A stretch of DNA of 64,000 nucleotides from contig JAQNBH010000011.1 in assembly GCA_028752905.1 (NCBI GenBank), positions 32,230,017 to 32,294,016 of the forward strand. Reading direction: 5' to 3'. The translations under genes and the position numbers were made by a program. Below, in pieces: positions 21,391-33,880 of this stretch; the stretch's first letter is position 1, and each line of letters opens with the position of its first letter. Below the pieces are notes generated by a model. That model searched no databases, was not told where the DNA came from, and saw nothing but the letters and a program-made list of their open reading frames with translations. This DNA comes from Cladorhizidae sp. MBARI D1340-BT2. Taxonomy: Eukaryota > Porifera > Demospongiae > Poecilosclerida > Cladorhizidae.

Positions 21391-24264
21391 CTGTAATAAG
21401 AAATTTATTGCATAATTATTTTTAAGAACCTGCTTAGTTATGACAAGACTAAACCACACAGGTAATTAGTGAGAGGTGTGGTTAGACCTTCACCTCCTAC
21501 AGCCTCACTGCATGCAATTGTTGGATTCAAGTGTTTAAATCAATGTGCACAGGGATGACCACACCCAAATTACTTGCATTCAGGCAGAGTTAGACTATAC
21601 CCACTGTATAACTACAGTATGTAGTCTCAATTAGCTGACCCTTTCCTCTTTTGCAATGAGTATGGGGAGGGAAGGGGTCTGATATAAGACATTACAAATA
21701 CCAGACTATAGAACACACCCAATCTTGGTACATTTGTAGTCATGCATGCGGCATATATGTGCAGTCAAATCTCAGGAAGAGGGAGACAAGTCGATGTTAG
21801 GTTGGTTTCAATAATGTTGTAACCAACCTCCCCCTCCCCCCCCCCCTCTCCCCCGTCCCAGTGATTCACGTGTGACCACAGAAACACTGAGACTGGACTC
21901 CTACGGCAGTAATGCGAACGTTTCCCTTCTCCAAAAGGTAAAAGGTTACCTGGCATTTTGGAAATGTGCCAGACTTTTCACCCTCCTACATGGTAAAGGA
22001 TTGCCTATTCTCTATGGCAATGTGTCAAATCTTACCTATGCAAGAGGTAAAGAGTAAAACTATGTTCTACGGCAATGTGCCACACAATCCCTTCTCCCAA
22101 GAGGTAAAGGGTTGACATCTGCATGAGACTACCATAGACAATGATAGTAAAGCATTCATGGCTTGTTTTTCCCCTGCTCACTCTATGTTTACAACTCTGA
22201 AAACTAATACTCCCACATTTACTAAACCCTCAAAAGGACAACAATTTTATCACTTTCGTCTCTACCGTACTATTTCTGGTAACAATAGAACATAGCTATA
22301 TAATAGGTACAGTGCGATATATAGGGAAGATAATTTAATTATATTTATTCAAGCACATAAACAACAACCATGCTTGAGAATTGAAGTGCAAGAGTTTACT
22401 TCCCAGTTAGCAAGTGCTAGCATTAGTAGTGCATTCTAATGCAATGTGTGATCTGCAAGCACTATTAAGGATAACACATCATTATTGTTGGGTTATGCAG
22501 TGTTGAAATCAAAGGATGTGTTTAAATAGTAATGTGACATTCGTATTTAGATGCCAAAATGGAAGTACACATCCACACCAATGTGTATTTTTGTATCCAC
22601 TAGCATTCCCCAAACATAATATAAGCAAAGAAAAAAGTTAATTTTTTTCTCTTGTGGATAAGCTACTTAGCTACAGACTTCAAGGAGAATTGCACTGTAG
22701 AATAGGAAGAGGATAGAGCTAAGGGAAACTTTGTACTATCAAAAGACGATGCTCCATTAACACAACAAGAAAGAAAAAAACAAAGGCATCCCCCCTAGCT
22801 ATGACAGAAAGTGTTGGTTCAGACCTAGTGAGCTGTATGCATTGCAAACACTTTCTAGCAAGAATAGTAATTCAGTACCTAATGGTGGACAAGTTTGAAT
22901 ATAAAGGAAACATTCGTAACCAATCATGATTGAGTTTTGTGCTAAATATAGAGTTGCCTTAGCACCGTCAAACACCAGAATGCTGGCCTAAACATTGTCA
23001 GAGGCTAGTACAGACCACTCACTACACCAGCTTGCTATTGTCACACATCGTAGTGTATGACAATCATGTATGCATGCATGTGTTGTACAAGCTACAGCTA
23101 GATAATGGTTACCATAGGAAAACAGCAACTGCAGTATGTGTAATATAGTGTCTTTGTTAATCTGAGCAGAAGACATTGTCCAGTGGGGAGTTTGGTTGGG
23201 GTGAGATTTGTCACAAACCATGTCTTAAAGCAGAGTGGAAATCTAAATCTCGTGTGAACAAAATGATAAAAGTTCTCTTGATTTTCACCCCCTCCCAGTA
23301 AAACTATGCTTGGCTCGCCAGCTAATGTCGAGTACGTGCCTTTTCAAGTCTGACAGGCATTGCTTCTCAAGAGTACGATCCTTTCTGGTGTTGTTTATAC
23401 CACACACAGAGTTATGAAGCATATGCAGCATCCACTGTGGGCATGGCTGTAAAAAATGTCTTGCATAGGACAGTATGACCAATTGCTGAATTCTAGACAT
23501 CTAGCATACAGTCAGTCTGCTAGAAGACAGAGCAGTAAGCTGAGTAACTGACTTGCAAAAAGTGATTGTAAATGTACACACACGTTTTAGGACTTCATAA
23601 CATGGAGGACGAGCCACATGTGTACCTGCAAAACATCTGCTTCTGGAAGAGTGTGCAATGGACAAGAAGAAATCTGCAACTACATCTTCATGGGGTGAGA
23701 GAGAAGTTGACCATATAGTATACTTACAATAACTTTCTCCATTATCAACTCATGGTTACAAGTCCTACCTAATCAATATTGGAAGGACAGTTTCAATAGG
23801 AACTATGGTTACTATTCCTTTTCTGGCAGATCCTACCCTCTGAAAGATTGTCTACTGAGGCACCTATGCTCATGAAAAACACTTGGAATCCATTCGTGTT
23901 AGAGAAAGAAGGCATTCCTGGACGGATTTCTTGGCTGTGAAGTTTTGTTGTAGATCTATTCCGATAGTTTTTTCTGACTTCAACGAAGCCAATTCATAGC
24001 TTACATTCTAATGATGAAAAGAAGCTCTAGCTATTGATCTAATGTGGCTACAGCTAGAAGGGAGGTTCCAAAAAGAGGGGTAGTTCAATTGAGACTGAAC
24101 ACCAGAGATAGGGTCAACTACATTGCAAGATATTTACTTTTTTTGCAATTTTAAATACAAATACAATTTCAAATATACAAAATTAATACTTTTTCTGAAC
24201 AAAATCGATTGTAATTTTTTTTGGTTTTGAAACAAATGAAATGACTATATTGGATTGACCTCTT
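21391..24264. other. Non-coding upstream region of the glycine-rich gene
   Basis: It should contain the upstream intron and possibly the first exon of the minus-strand gene, but I could not identify that exon. A C-rich run lies at 21,828-21,850 and an imperfect tandem repeat at 21,905-22,110. The rest is AT-rich with only short unsupported ORFs. Confidence 0.4.
21905..22110. repeat. Imperfect ~60-70 bp tandem repeat, about three units
   Basis: Each unit has a form of TACGGCAATGTGCCA, then CCCTTCTCC or a decayed version, and AAGAGGTAAAGGGTT. Examples are at about 21,901-21,955, 22,010-22,055 and 22,057-22,110, with a more decayed piece between. Confidence 0.6.
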
Positions 24265-24479
24265 GGGGGATGTAACCCACAAACTCATTAATTATTCATG
24301 AGTGATTTCTACCTACCATAACTTTGTTGTCGTTCCCCCCCCTGACCTTAATTTTGAAGAAAGCTTAGTTCAAATGCTTTCTAATGATATGCTTTGTGTT
24401 TATTTTAAACATGTATAACCATGTCCCACTAAAACACCCCCTGTCCCCCCTTGCCAATACTAGCCAGCAATAGTGACTA

Positions 24480-24740
24480 CCCATGGACCCATTCCCTAGT
24501 AGTATGGAAAGCACCAATTAGCACCAAAGCATGTTGTTTTGTTTTTAAGTGGAGAAAGGTTAGCCACAAACCACTCAGGTGCTAGTAGAATTAGCACCAA
24601 TTATCACCAAAGCATGTTGTTGTTTTTGGTCAGAACCCACTTGGTGCAGAGTAGAATTAGCAGAGTAGAATTATCCCCAATTAGCACCAAAGCATGTTTT
24701 TAAGTGGAAAGGTTAGCCACAAAACCACTCAGCATCACTA
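24480..24740. repeat. Imperfect ~100 bp tandem repeat, three units
   Basis: Units contain AATTAGCACCAAAGCATGTT, a TTTAAGTGGA block, GGTTAGCCACAAA and CCACTCAG. They occur at about 24,515, 24,595 and 24,675 with different internal deletions. Confidence 0.75.
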
Positions 24741-25189
24741 CAATGGTAGACCAGGCTTGTGGTCTACATGTAAGTGGGTATTACATGAGACTCAATCACT
24801 CCAAAACAGTTTTTTTCCCCTCTTAAAATCCTCTTAGAACATAGCACAATGAAGGAGCTACAAAATGATATATAATAAAACACTTCTCCTAAAAAATTTA
24901 ACAAAGATACAAGTGTTCCTAGATATTAGTTTGGGTAACGTCATTGGGCCATTCCTCAATACTATTGATACTCATGGTAGGATTAGTCATAGGCAAGGTG
25001 AATCTCATGGAGATTTGGGGCTTTGGGAAAAAACGGCCACAAACAAACAAACAACAGAGGGGAACCAAGGGAGTTGCTGGACTTACACAAACATAGCTTT
25101 CAAAAAAGCCGGTTAGACAAAAAACAACAACACAGAAACACTTCAATGCCCGCCAGGCACATAATCCTGCATCCAGCTCGTCATCGAAA

Positions 25190-26841
25190 GTTACTCGGTC
25201 CAGCTTCATCTGTTGCCTCCTCTTCTTCACCAGCACTTTCCCTTTGAACTCTGCCATCCATACCCGTGCATCATCAGTGCTGTCCAGGTACTTGCAAGTA
25301 GTCGGCCCGCAGTTGAAGTTGAGCCATTGCAACAGCCCCCCTCAGTGCCCCTTGACCAGAGTTGAAGGTGATTACTGCCAGGTCCACTTCAATCCCCACC
25401 ACTACAGCAGAAGAAAACTCGGTCTTGGAGCACCTGTTCCAAATGAGGCTGTTGAACGACTCATTTTGGTTTTGAGTAGCACCGAGCATGCAGCGCATCA
25501 TGAGGGCATCAGAGGAGACGTCTTGGTAGACCTACCTGATGAATGGAGCAATCTCTGGGTGGATGGTGGTGTTGTGCTTTGGTGGTGGCTCTCCAGTTGC
25601 TTCTGCCTGCCTGTGCTTGCACCAAGAGGTGCTCCCACTGGGACAGAGGTGATGCTGGGGGTTAGCATCGGTTGAGCTCGAGTGGAGGAAGTTGGCCATC
25701 ACAGAGTCCTTCATCCCTTGCAAATCACCAATGGGAACGGATGGCCTTCCTGTAATACTTTTGGAGCTTCTTCATGAGTGGCACAGTGAGGCGACCCCTC
25801 CCTCCCATCCTTACTAACTGGCCATCCGCCCCCCCCCCCGATTCTTCTTCTGCTTGTCCTGGTGGAGAGAAGGTGATTGTACATCCTCTTTTGGACGTGG
25901 CCAACACACTCGTGCTTAGTAATTGGATGGCCGGCACCATAGGAATTGTCTGCGACAATCCTGGGGTTTGTGAAGGCATCACCAACTGAAATCATCGCGG
26001 TATATCGCAGCTTATACCTCTCCTCAGACCTTTTCCAGATCTTCAGTGCACCTTCAGCTTCCATTGCAACTAAAGACCCGTAATAGTTTGCCTCACACAC
26101 AGCCTGGTGCCCTTCCCACCAGTCCACAAACACTTCAGAGGTGGGATGAAGGTGGTGGCGCTTACTGTGGCACATCCCACACCACTTGCTGAGGACCTCA
26201 GTGTCAAGAACCTGGCCAGTGTCCCATGAAGCCACAACAACCACACCGAAGAGGGACTGGTGACCTCGCTTTTGCCAAGTGCCATCACACGTGACCTTGA
26301 CATCGAGGATTTCACCATCCTTGGCTTGGCAGAGGTGGGCTGCTGCAGCTAACATGCTGGCCAGGCTCTCCTGTGTGGTCGCCTTGAGGATCTCCTCATT
26401 GTGGTGGACGACATGCGGTCTGGTGAGGGGAGGGGCATACCCATAATCCCAGCAAAGGTGGCCGTTTCTACCCTTGCCAATCATCCTCGCCGCAACCACT
26501 GACCTATATGTTTTACAGCAGGAGAAGACAAGTTAGCGAGTGGAAAAATGAAAAAGTAATTACCTGATGTTGACCTGAAGATCATCTGGGGTGTAGGGGT
26601 CTATGATGTTCGATGACTTGCCACAAATGCTGCAGCAGATAGCCATCTTGACCACAAACCCCTTCTGGCTTCTCCTGTCCTCGGTGACAGTGAGAGGAGT
26701 GCCACAACAGGAGAAGGCACTGACTGCCTTCATCAAGGAACTCATCCTGATGAGGTGGTAGTCCCCTGTGTTGTCCTCAGGAGCAGCTGGTACAGCGTAG
26801 CAGGTGAGGTGGAAGATGACCCTGGCTGAGTGGAAGGCCAT
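25190..26841 (-). pseudogene. Mutator-like transposase, two exons, frameshifted
   Basis: Exon 1 (to 26,564) carries a Cys-rich region with ICCSICGKSSNI. A 60-bp GT-AG intron (26,563-26,504) follows, and exon 2 continues in frame as SVVAARMIGKG. Core signs are VTCDGTWQKRGHQSLFG (first catalytic Asp, about 26,290), SKWCGMCH, ISVGDAF (second Asp, about 25,990), KHECVGHVQKRM, and near the end CMLGATQNQNESFNSLIW (about 25,490), a strong mark of the Mutator-like transposase domain family. The frame breaks at a run of ten G on the minus strand (25,832-25,841) and again near 25,725. The true start is unclear: a Ser/Thr/Pro-rich reading at 27,172-26,742 may be the N terminus in other frames. It would catalyse cut-and-paste transposition if intact. 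Confidence 0.85.
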
Positions 26842-27523
26842 GGCCGAGAAGCAGAGAAAGGACCTTCCTGAGGTGCCTGGGCCTCCCTAGCCAGAGCTAT
26901 CTTCTTATGAGACCTGCTGCTGCTAGCTAAAACTGGTGTACCTGCAGCCTGAGATGAGGTGGGCATGGTGGATGATGAAGTGGCAGAGAAGAGAGTGAGA
27001 GCTGGTGTTGAAGAGAAGGGAGTGAGAGCTGGTATTGAAGAGGAGGGAGTGAGAACTGGTTCAGTAGCTGGTGCGCAGGAGATGGAGGAAGAAGTCCCAG
27101 GGAAGGTCTCTGGCCCTTCAAATTGCCATAGAACACCTTGGCACACTTAGTAGTCCTAGCCTTGTCAGACATTTTTCACTAGCATGTGCATTTTAAAAAA
27201 ATCACAATGTTATGCTCAATTAGAATAATCAGATTCTGCTTGGAGTGGGCTTCATTTTGAGACTAAAATCAAGTGTATAGGCCAGAGTGTTGCAGAGATA
27301 TGGCTGACCTAACTATCTTGAAATTCACTGGTCTTCCTCACAAAGATTGAAGATTGAAAGGTATGGAGTGCTTGGATAAAATCCACCATAACTCAATAAT
27401 GGATCATCCAAATTGCTTCCTATTTGAAAGATAGCTTGTAAAGAGATGTTGTGCAATAATAAAAGCAACAGAATAACCTTTTTTTATTAAAAAAATGAGT
27501 TACATCCCCCTTTAAAAAAGCAA

Positions 27524-27617
27524 CACAGCCAGTTAGATGACTCTTTACCATTTAAAATCATGTCCACCAATATTGCCTTTTGATTTCAAATGGTAAAGGG
27601 TCCTCTAACTGGTTGTG
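27524..27617. repeat. Short hairpin MITE
   Basis: The left arm is CACAGCCAGTTAGATGACTC followed by TTTACCATTTAAAATCA. The right arm is its reverse complement with about five mismatches (TGATTTCAAATGGTAAAGGG then CCTCTAACTGGTTGTG). The arms are about 37 bases with a loop of about 20. It lies directly beside the outer end of the MULE. Confidence 0.85.
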
Positions 27618-28194
27618 GTCAACATGAATATAGTATATGATTACCAACCAAAAGTCCCAAGCAACCATTATTATGGGATAGCTCTATTGCTGATATACAA
27701 TACAGTCAGTTTTTTTATTAAACCATCGTCTGACCACAAAATATGAATATCATTATTTAACCTTTAACAATATTAATTTTTACATAATTTTTACTAGCAA
27801 TTGGCAATTATTCGTTATTGTTGTTTGAACATTTGTAGAGCTATAAGAATGTCCACAACATAATATTTGAATTTTTGTTTATATGTTTATATGCATTCTG
27901 TCTTGTTCAAGACCAGGCTCACTCTTTGCCACCGTGTACCAGACATATGAATATGATTATTCTTGCTACATATGACATCGTGAATAATTGAGTTGTAAGA
28001 GGAGGTGGAGAACAAGGAAGCAAAAGAGAAGCTAGTTCTCCAAGATCATCATCCATCATCAAATCTATAAATGTAAAGTACTAAATAAAGTCCAGGGGTA
28101 TACTGGGAAGCTAGATATAGGCACTACCCACGTCTTACCCAGGAAAAATAACTACTGCTTTTGACAACAAACAGACTAATGCTATAGCTAGATC

Positions 28195-28560
28195 CTATTT
28201 ACAAACCCGAGAGGTCTTCTTATCCATGCCTTCCTTGTCAGAGACCAAGCACTCACTTTTTGCTGTAGTGCTAAGCTCATCCACCTGCGTTGCAAGAGTT
28301 TTTATCATCATGACCACCTTATCCAAGGTTCCATGTTCGCAAGAAGGCTCGCCCAAGTAAGAAAGGATGCCACAATCTTCTCCTTCACTAGAGTCACCTT
28401 CACAGTACTACCTGTCACTAGAAAAATGGTTTCTGCTAAACTTAGTGGCCTCGTCTTTTTGGGGGATTGTCAAAACCACGTAGGTCCACTTTTCAAGACT
28501 TTCCCCCGTTGGTTACCAGAAAGTGACACTCTTCAAATTAGGTGCTATTTATGATAACTA
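28195..28560 (-). pseudogene. Coding-like dispersed fragment (copy 1)
   Basis: On the minus strand it reads RLSGNQRGKVLKSGPTWF and, after a stop, SSEGEDCGILSYLGEPSCEH then TLDKVVMMIKTLATQVDELS. A clear DNA relative lies on the plus strand at 44,280-44,560, with shared blocks such as CTAGTRACAGGWRGTACT and GAACMTGGARCCTTGGATA. I do not recognise the protein; an internal piece of a transposon-encoded ORF is the simplest explanation. Confidence 0.5.
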
Positions 28561-29529
28561 ATTGTGCATGTTTTTCTAGGCCAAGGAAACCCAGAGCGAC
28601 ATATGGCGCTATTGACAGTGAGTAGGCTTAAGAAGTCAAATCGAATCGTTTTCAATTCTTGAGAAATTCAATTTAGGCCTTTGGTTGAGAAGTGAGCCTA
28701 GAGAGAGCACGCCACTAATTGCAATTCAATACGATTATACACACACTGTAGAAAATGCCTTCAGTGTATGTCTGTGGTCAATGCTACTAGCAAATGCTTA
28801 TACATGTATATAGGAACAAGTCATGTGGATGGATATCAATACCTGTAACATGTTAGTATTTTAAAGCACTTGATTTAAAATACCAAACACTTGATGTAAG
28901 TATTCAACAATCATATTTGAAACGAAAAGTGTTTAAATGCCTTCAAAGCATTAGAGCCCACATCTGCTGACTACCATAAATGTTGGAATTCCTACTGGGT
29001 CTGGTGCTATAAACACAGTGTGCGTGTACACACACACACACACACACACACAAAGAATAAATTCCGTCGCCTCTGATGCTTACATGTATATTAGGTAGCA
29101 CTTACAACAAACAAAGAGATGGTAGAACTTTTGGGGGGGCAAGATCAAGACCTAACTACAGGAACCTCTGGAACCAAAGGCAGCTCCAAAGGAAGGTATT
29201 GTAAGGGGATTCAAGGCTTTTAAGTTTTTGAAAATGAGTGGTAACAATCATTATTACAGTATCACCTAATATTGCAAACATTTATGGGTACTTTTACGAT
29301 GAGAAAGAGGGTCTCAGGGAGATCCAGAAAATTGAAGAGGGGGGTTCTTCTGATAAACTTTACGACTGCCACACTACTTTATTAAACCACACCCATTTTC
29401 AAAAGTTGTTTAAATAATGCAGACATTTGCATAAAAATTATATATCATTTACTGTGTTAGAAGGCAGGGTAGAGCTATCCTGCGATGGTGCTTGTTTGCA
29501 AAGACTGCAACCAGATGGTTAAAATTAAG
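28561..29529. other. No gene seen; short CA microsatellite
   Basis: AT-rich sequence with an alternating AC tract at about 29,028-29,052 and no ORF worth reporting. Confidence 0.5.
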
Positions 29530-31660
29530 ATCTTGGACCATTCTATGATGTTCTTTGGTTACTGCTAAAGCACCAAATCACTCTTCCGACATTGTAGAAC
29601 GAAGATATGTGTTCAGCAACTTCAGCTGGCTGTTGGCTCCCTCTGACTCACAGGTAGTAATTGGTATTGTACATGCTATAGCTAGAAGTACTTTTATATT
29701 AGGAAAGGCATCTTCATCACAGCATAGTAAAGCTGCTCGTAGAGTGTCAGGCCTGTCATCTGGTGACACAAAAATAAATTTTATCTTTTTAAATTCTGTA
29801 GAGAGCAATTGAGGAGATGGCAAGTCAGTTCACCACATCTTTAGGAGGAGGCAAGTCAGACCTCTACAGTTCACCACATCTTTAATGGAGGAGGAGGCAA
29901 GTCAGACTTGTACAGTTCACCACATCTTTAATGGAGGAGGAGGCAAGTCAGACTTGTACAGTTCACCTCATCTTTAATGGAGGAGGAGGCAAGTCAGACT
30001 TGTACAGTTCACCTCATCTTTAATGGAGGAGGAGGCATAAGATACAGCAGTCGGAATGAGACCAAGCAGTTTTACCTTTGTCTGGTGAATTGATCTAAAT
30101 CTGGTTTCCATTTCTGTGGTTATGTGATTCAAGAAATGCATCATGATGTTTCTGCGATAGTACACTTCAGGGCTGTCTGCAGAAACATTGGCTCTATGTA
30201 CTTGTCTTGATGTAATCCTGGGAATGCTTAACAGGTATGTTAATGCTGTCAGCAAAAGTTTTGATTTCTTCCAACCAAGCATGGGATTATGCTTCACAAT
30301 TTGTTTTTTAACAGTTCCAACTCCAGTTCTGAAATGTGTTCATAGGCGGACATAACATCGTGAGTCCTCTGTTGAACGCTGATTAAAAGACTACTCATTG
30401 TAATGCTGTATGAAACAAGAAATTCAAAAGAAGTAGTTGAAGGAAACTATTTGCTTTTGTCAAGGTTTCTGAATCCCACGACCAATTGCCATGCTCTGAA
30501 CTACTGGTACTAATTGATTCCATAGTCTTGATAATCACAAGATACAAGTCATAAAATACCAAATGGTATCCTCTGAACCCAGCATGTTCGGGACAAGTCC
30601 TTGAGTTGAACTCGTTTCTCTGCAGGTGAAACTGATTCAATAACATGCTAAAAAAATGCTGATGCTTTGAGGAATACTTTAAAAACTTTGCAATTTCACA
30701 CCATTGGTTATTGGAAATTGAGAATGCTTTCATAATATAAAAATCCAACTGGTGACTCTGGCAGTGAGTATATAAAGCTAAAGGGTATACTTGACAGATC
30801 CTTGCGTGAACACCCACATTGCTGAAAGACATACTGGCTACACCATCATAGTCTTGACCTCTACAGAATGCGACATCTATGTCATGTGCTTGAAGCCAAG
30901 AAAAAAGAGCAGTTGAGATAGAATCACCTGTAATACGTTCTACAGTAATAAAATCAAGAAATTCTCCTCTAATTTGTTTCTCAGATCAACAAATCGTATC
31001 ACTATTGAAACCTGCTCCAAATTAGCACAACCTGTACCTCATTTACTAATATGGTGAATCTTTTATTTCTTTAATAATCTTATTCCAGATTGTGCTACCT
31101 AATATGGAGATCATTTCATTTTGGATAGTCTTAGAGGTATACACTGCATTTCGAGGTGCATTTTCCAGATGTATGTGCAGCACCTCGTCCGTCCCTTAAA
31201 TTGGACCAGTTCAATAAAGTTACCTTTATTATCGAACTCAGTTGCTGTAAAATCATCTCTATGACCTCGTAAAGAAAGACCTTGCATTGCACAAAAGCAA
31301 ACACACTCCAACAGTGACTTCACCACCATTGTATTTCGAGCCACTTGCTCCTCATGTTGCTTGCTGAGCATGCAACCAACATTCTGGGTTGGTGTAGCAG
31401 AATAAGAACCTCTGAAAGCAACCATTCTTGTCATTGAACCATTATGGTATTGATGATCTTCATGGCCAAGACAGGCTGAAGACTGTTTAGTCAAGACCTG
31501 AAAAGTCTTTGTTACAAAGATCCCTAACTGCCTAATGTTGCTGGGAGCAAACAAAGCACAAGCTTTACAGTAGCCACCATCTTGACAAATGCTGTAATGA
31601 ACCCATGGATGATGCCTAACCCACTCAACTTTTAAAGCAATGATTGCTGCCATAAAAATT
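29530..31660 (-). pseudogene. hAT transposon, ZMYM1-like transposase
   Basis: Minus strand, pieces in shifted frames. The N terminus has a TTF-type zinc-finger region (HHPWVHYSICQDGGYCKAC, about 31,600), then a VVKSLLECVCFCAMQGLSLR and GHRDDF block (about 31,280). Next come CRGQDYDGVASM (30,850), YTHCQSHQLD (30,770), and the C-terminal dimerisation region with FPNIKVLLAIACTIPITTCE (29,720-29,660) and LNTYLRSTMSEE (29,600). The order matches the ZMYM1/DUF4371 class of hAT transposases. At least five frame breaks make it inactive. It lies downstream of the PH-domain exon on the same strand and could be inside that gene's intron. No terminal repeats were resolved. Confidence 0.85.
29822..30036. 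repeat. 46-bp minisatellite inside the hAT copy
   Basis: Unit GGAGGAGGAGGCAAGTCAGA then CTTGTACAGTTC and ACCACATCTTTAAT is present about four and a half times. It interrupts the transposase between its central and dimerisation regions, so the expansion happened after the copy lost function. Confidence 0.9.
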
Positions 31661-32466
31661 CTTAGCGGGATAATTTAGAATCTGGAATGCAATTGTTGAT
31701 GTTAAAGTTTAATACTTTGTGATAGGTGATTTAAATTTCCACTTTCTAGCAAAATGCCAATATCCAGATAGGCAGGAGGAGGGAGGGGAGAAAGAAGTGG
31801 AAGAGAAGATGTCACACTTGATGAACTAAGTTGATGAACTAGGTTCAGGATCCAACTGGGCTGATTCAGTTTGAGGGGAAACTTCAGTAGGTTGATTCTG
31901 CATAGGTAGTTGGCTAATATCTAATAAAAAGTCTTAAAGTTGTCCTCTGAGGACTTTTTCGTTAACCAAGTACCCAGAGAACAGCAGGTCTCTTCATGGC
32001 TAGCTTAATTTCAAGAACCAAGTTCCACACCATGCAAAAACAGGGGCAGGGCTAGACATTTGTGCAGCATGGCTATTGACACACCCACAATTGTGGCATG
32101 AGCAACTAAACTGCAGCTCTTGCTTGCAGCAAGTATATAGCCTCGCATGCACAGACCTTTTACAAACCGCAGCAGCACATGAACTGAGAAGCATAAGAGT
32201 CAGACTCAGTGAGTGCATTTTGAGTAAATTAGCTAATGCTGAGTTACAGCTGGAGGAGGGTTCTTAAGAACCCAAAGAACCACCCTGGATCCACCACTGG
32301 GTCTCCATAACTGTATGATAATTATATGGTATGTTCATTCACTTATCAATCTGGTTTTACTCATTTCCAGCATCTTAACAATTGTAACGCTGCCTATTTC
32401 TTTAGGCAAGGCTATTAATTTTGTACCAGTTTCTCCTATAGCTGTAAAGCTATAGCTATTCCTCAC
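31661..32466. other. Intron or intergenic sequence, nothing recognised
   Basis: No repeat or exon identified. If the PH exon is real, this is the start of its first intron. A second PH exon was looked for on the minus strand and not found. Confidence 0.4.
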
Positions 32467-32650
32467 CAGGTACAATTTTGATCCATTGTTTCTTCCACCT
32501 TTTCAAGATCTTGGTCTTGCGGGTAAGGTATCCCTCACAGCCTTGTATAACGCCTTGTTGTAGAGTAGGTTGGGGGCCAACCTCTGCCACTTGTACGAGA
32601 TCTTGTACGAGATGAGGAGCGGGGGGAGCAGCTGCGATTTCAGCTGCCAT
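32467..32650 (-). CDS. First coding exon of a PH-domain protein
   Basis: The ATG at 32,650 opens a 61-codon reading: an Ala/Pro/Gln-rich leader (MAAEIAAAPPAPHLVQ), then CEGYLTRKTKILKRWKKQWI and KIVPG. GYLTRK...RWKKQW is the first-strand pattern of a pleckstrin homology domain (membrane phosphoinositide or protein binding); the closest wording I know is the evectin/PLEKHB type. The exon ends in a strong donor, CCTG|GTGAGG, in phase 1. The rest of the domain must lie in later exons at lower coordinates, which I could not find. It is transcribed away from the LRRC40-like gene, with about 1.2 kb between them. Confidence 0.6.
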
Positions 32651-32659
32651 CGTCACAAC

Positions 32660-33440
32660 GGTACTCAGTAGATTGCTCCGAAGTAGTGAGGTCGCAAGAT
32701 CACGCCTAATAACAATACGCCCCTCTTACGTACTCACTTAGCGATCTCAGCCTACTGTAAACAAACCTCCCTTTTCCCATAACCCCCCCCCCCCCCCCCC
32801 CGCCCCCCCCCCTCCCCCCCCCCCCCCCCCCCCCTCCGCCATTCTTCACACAATCAGCACACACAAACACTTCAAGGGTCTCTCGTTGTTCTGACTAGGA
32901 TCACCATAGGTTTTGCACACATCTGATCATTCGATATTGGACGGCTGCAGGGTCAGAGGCTTGGTTCGGCACTTGTTTCAGGTTCGGCACTTGTTTCAGG
33001 CTTTAGCCATAACCCAATGGCGTGGGAACTCAACCCTCCAGATAAGCCCGCTCCCTGGCAGGGGGGGGGGGGGGGGGGGGGGAGGGGGAGTTTTTTTTAT
33101 ATACTGCATAGTCAAAGTTCGGGACCTCAAAACCTGCTTGCCCTGAGTTCTCTTTTTCCAGTAATTACAGCATTACTGCAAGACCCTCACCCAATTGGTA
33201 AAGTGTCTCTACAGTCATTATGAGTATGCAGTTGAAATGGAGAAGCATTTGAACAAGGATGTCATATATATAGTGGTTATGATTCATTCCAATCATGTGA
33301 CTATGTACATAAATACACAATTACAAAAATTTGGCAAATTGTTCTTTGTCATTTTACTTAACATCCCAACACTACTACTACTCTACCTGTAGCAGGTCAG
33401 TTAGCCAAGCAAATTTGGACCAGGCAGTGTTCAGATGTGG
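32660..33440. other. Intergenic region with poly-C and poly-G tracts
   Basis: C-rich tract at 32,783-32,837 and a G run of about 22 at 33,061-33,082. It could serve as a shared divergent promoter region for the PH gene (minus) and the LRRC40-like gene (plus), but no core promoter element is recognisable. The expected first exon of the LRR gene was not found. Confidence 0.4.
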
Positions 33441-33479
33441 TAATTGAAGTTGCATTGAAAATGCATTGCACAACCTTGT

Positions 33480-33830
33480 TTTGGGTTTACTATTATACCA
33501 CTGCCATACTGCTACTACTACTCCGCTACACTACTTTGCTCTCTACCACTTACTGCTACTGTACTGCTACTATATATATACTGTACTGCTACTATACTAC
33601 TGTACTTCTACTGCTACTACTGTGCTGCTACTATACTACTGTACTTCTACAGATACTACTGAACTTCTACTGCTGCTGTTATATTACTACTGTACTACTT
33701 CTACTACTACTACTACTATTATTACTACTGCTAATACTACTGTACTACTACTGCTATTACTACTATACTACTACTGCTACTACTGTACTCTATTACTCCT
33801 ATTATTACTGTAGGACATTAGTTGTAGGGT
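33480..33830. repeat. Degenerate (TAC)n microsatellite
   Basis: CTACTACTACTGCTACTATA-type sequence for about 350 bases, with frequent TGC and TAT variants. It lies just upstream of the first recognised LRR exon. A shorter CTC/TAC tract follows at 34,165-34,300 in the next intron. Confidence 0.9.
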
Positions 33831-33880
33831 GTTTGAGTATATTTTAGAATGTGTAGTTACTCTCCTCCCTGTTGGTGCAG

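Larger units (their letters stand above)
24266..27512 (-). mobile_element. Mutator-like (MULE) DNA transposon
   Basis: It contains the transposase ORF at 25,190-26,841. Candidate terminal inverted repeats are GGGGGATGTAAC...CTCATT at 24,266 and its reverse complement AATGAGTTACATCCCCC ending at 27,512; only about 20 bases match well. No matching target-site duplication was found next to these ends, so the boundaries are tentative. Its coding part is less AT-rich than the flanks, as expected for a fairly recent insertion. Confidence 0.5.
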
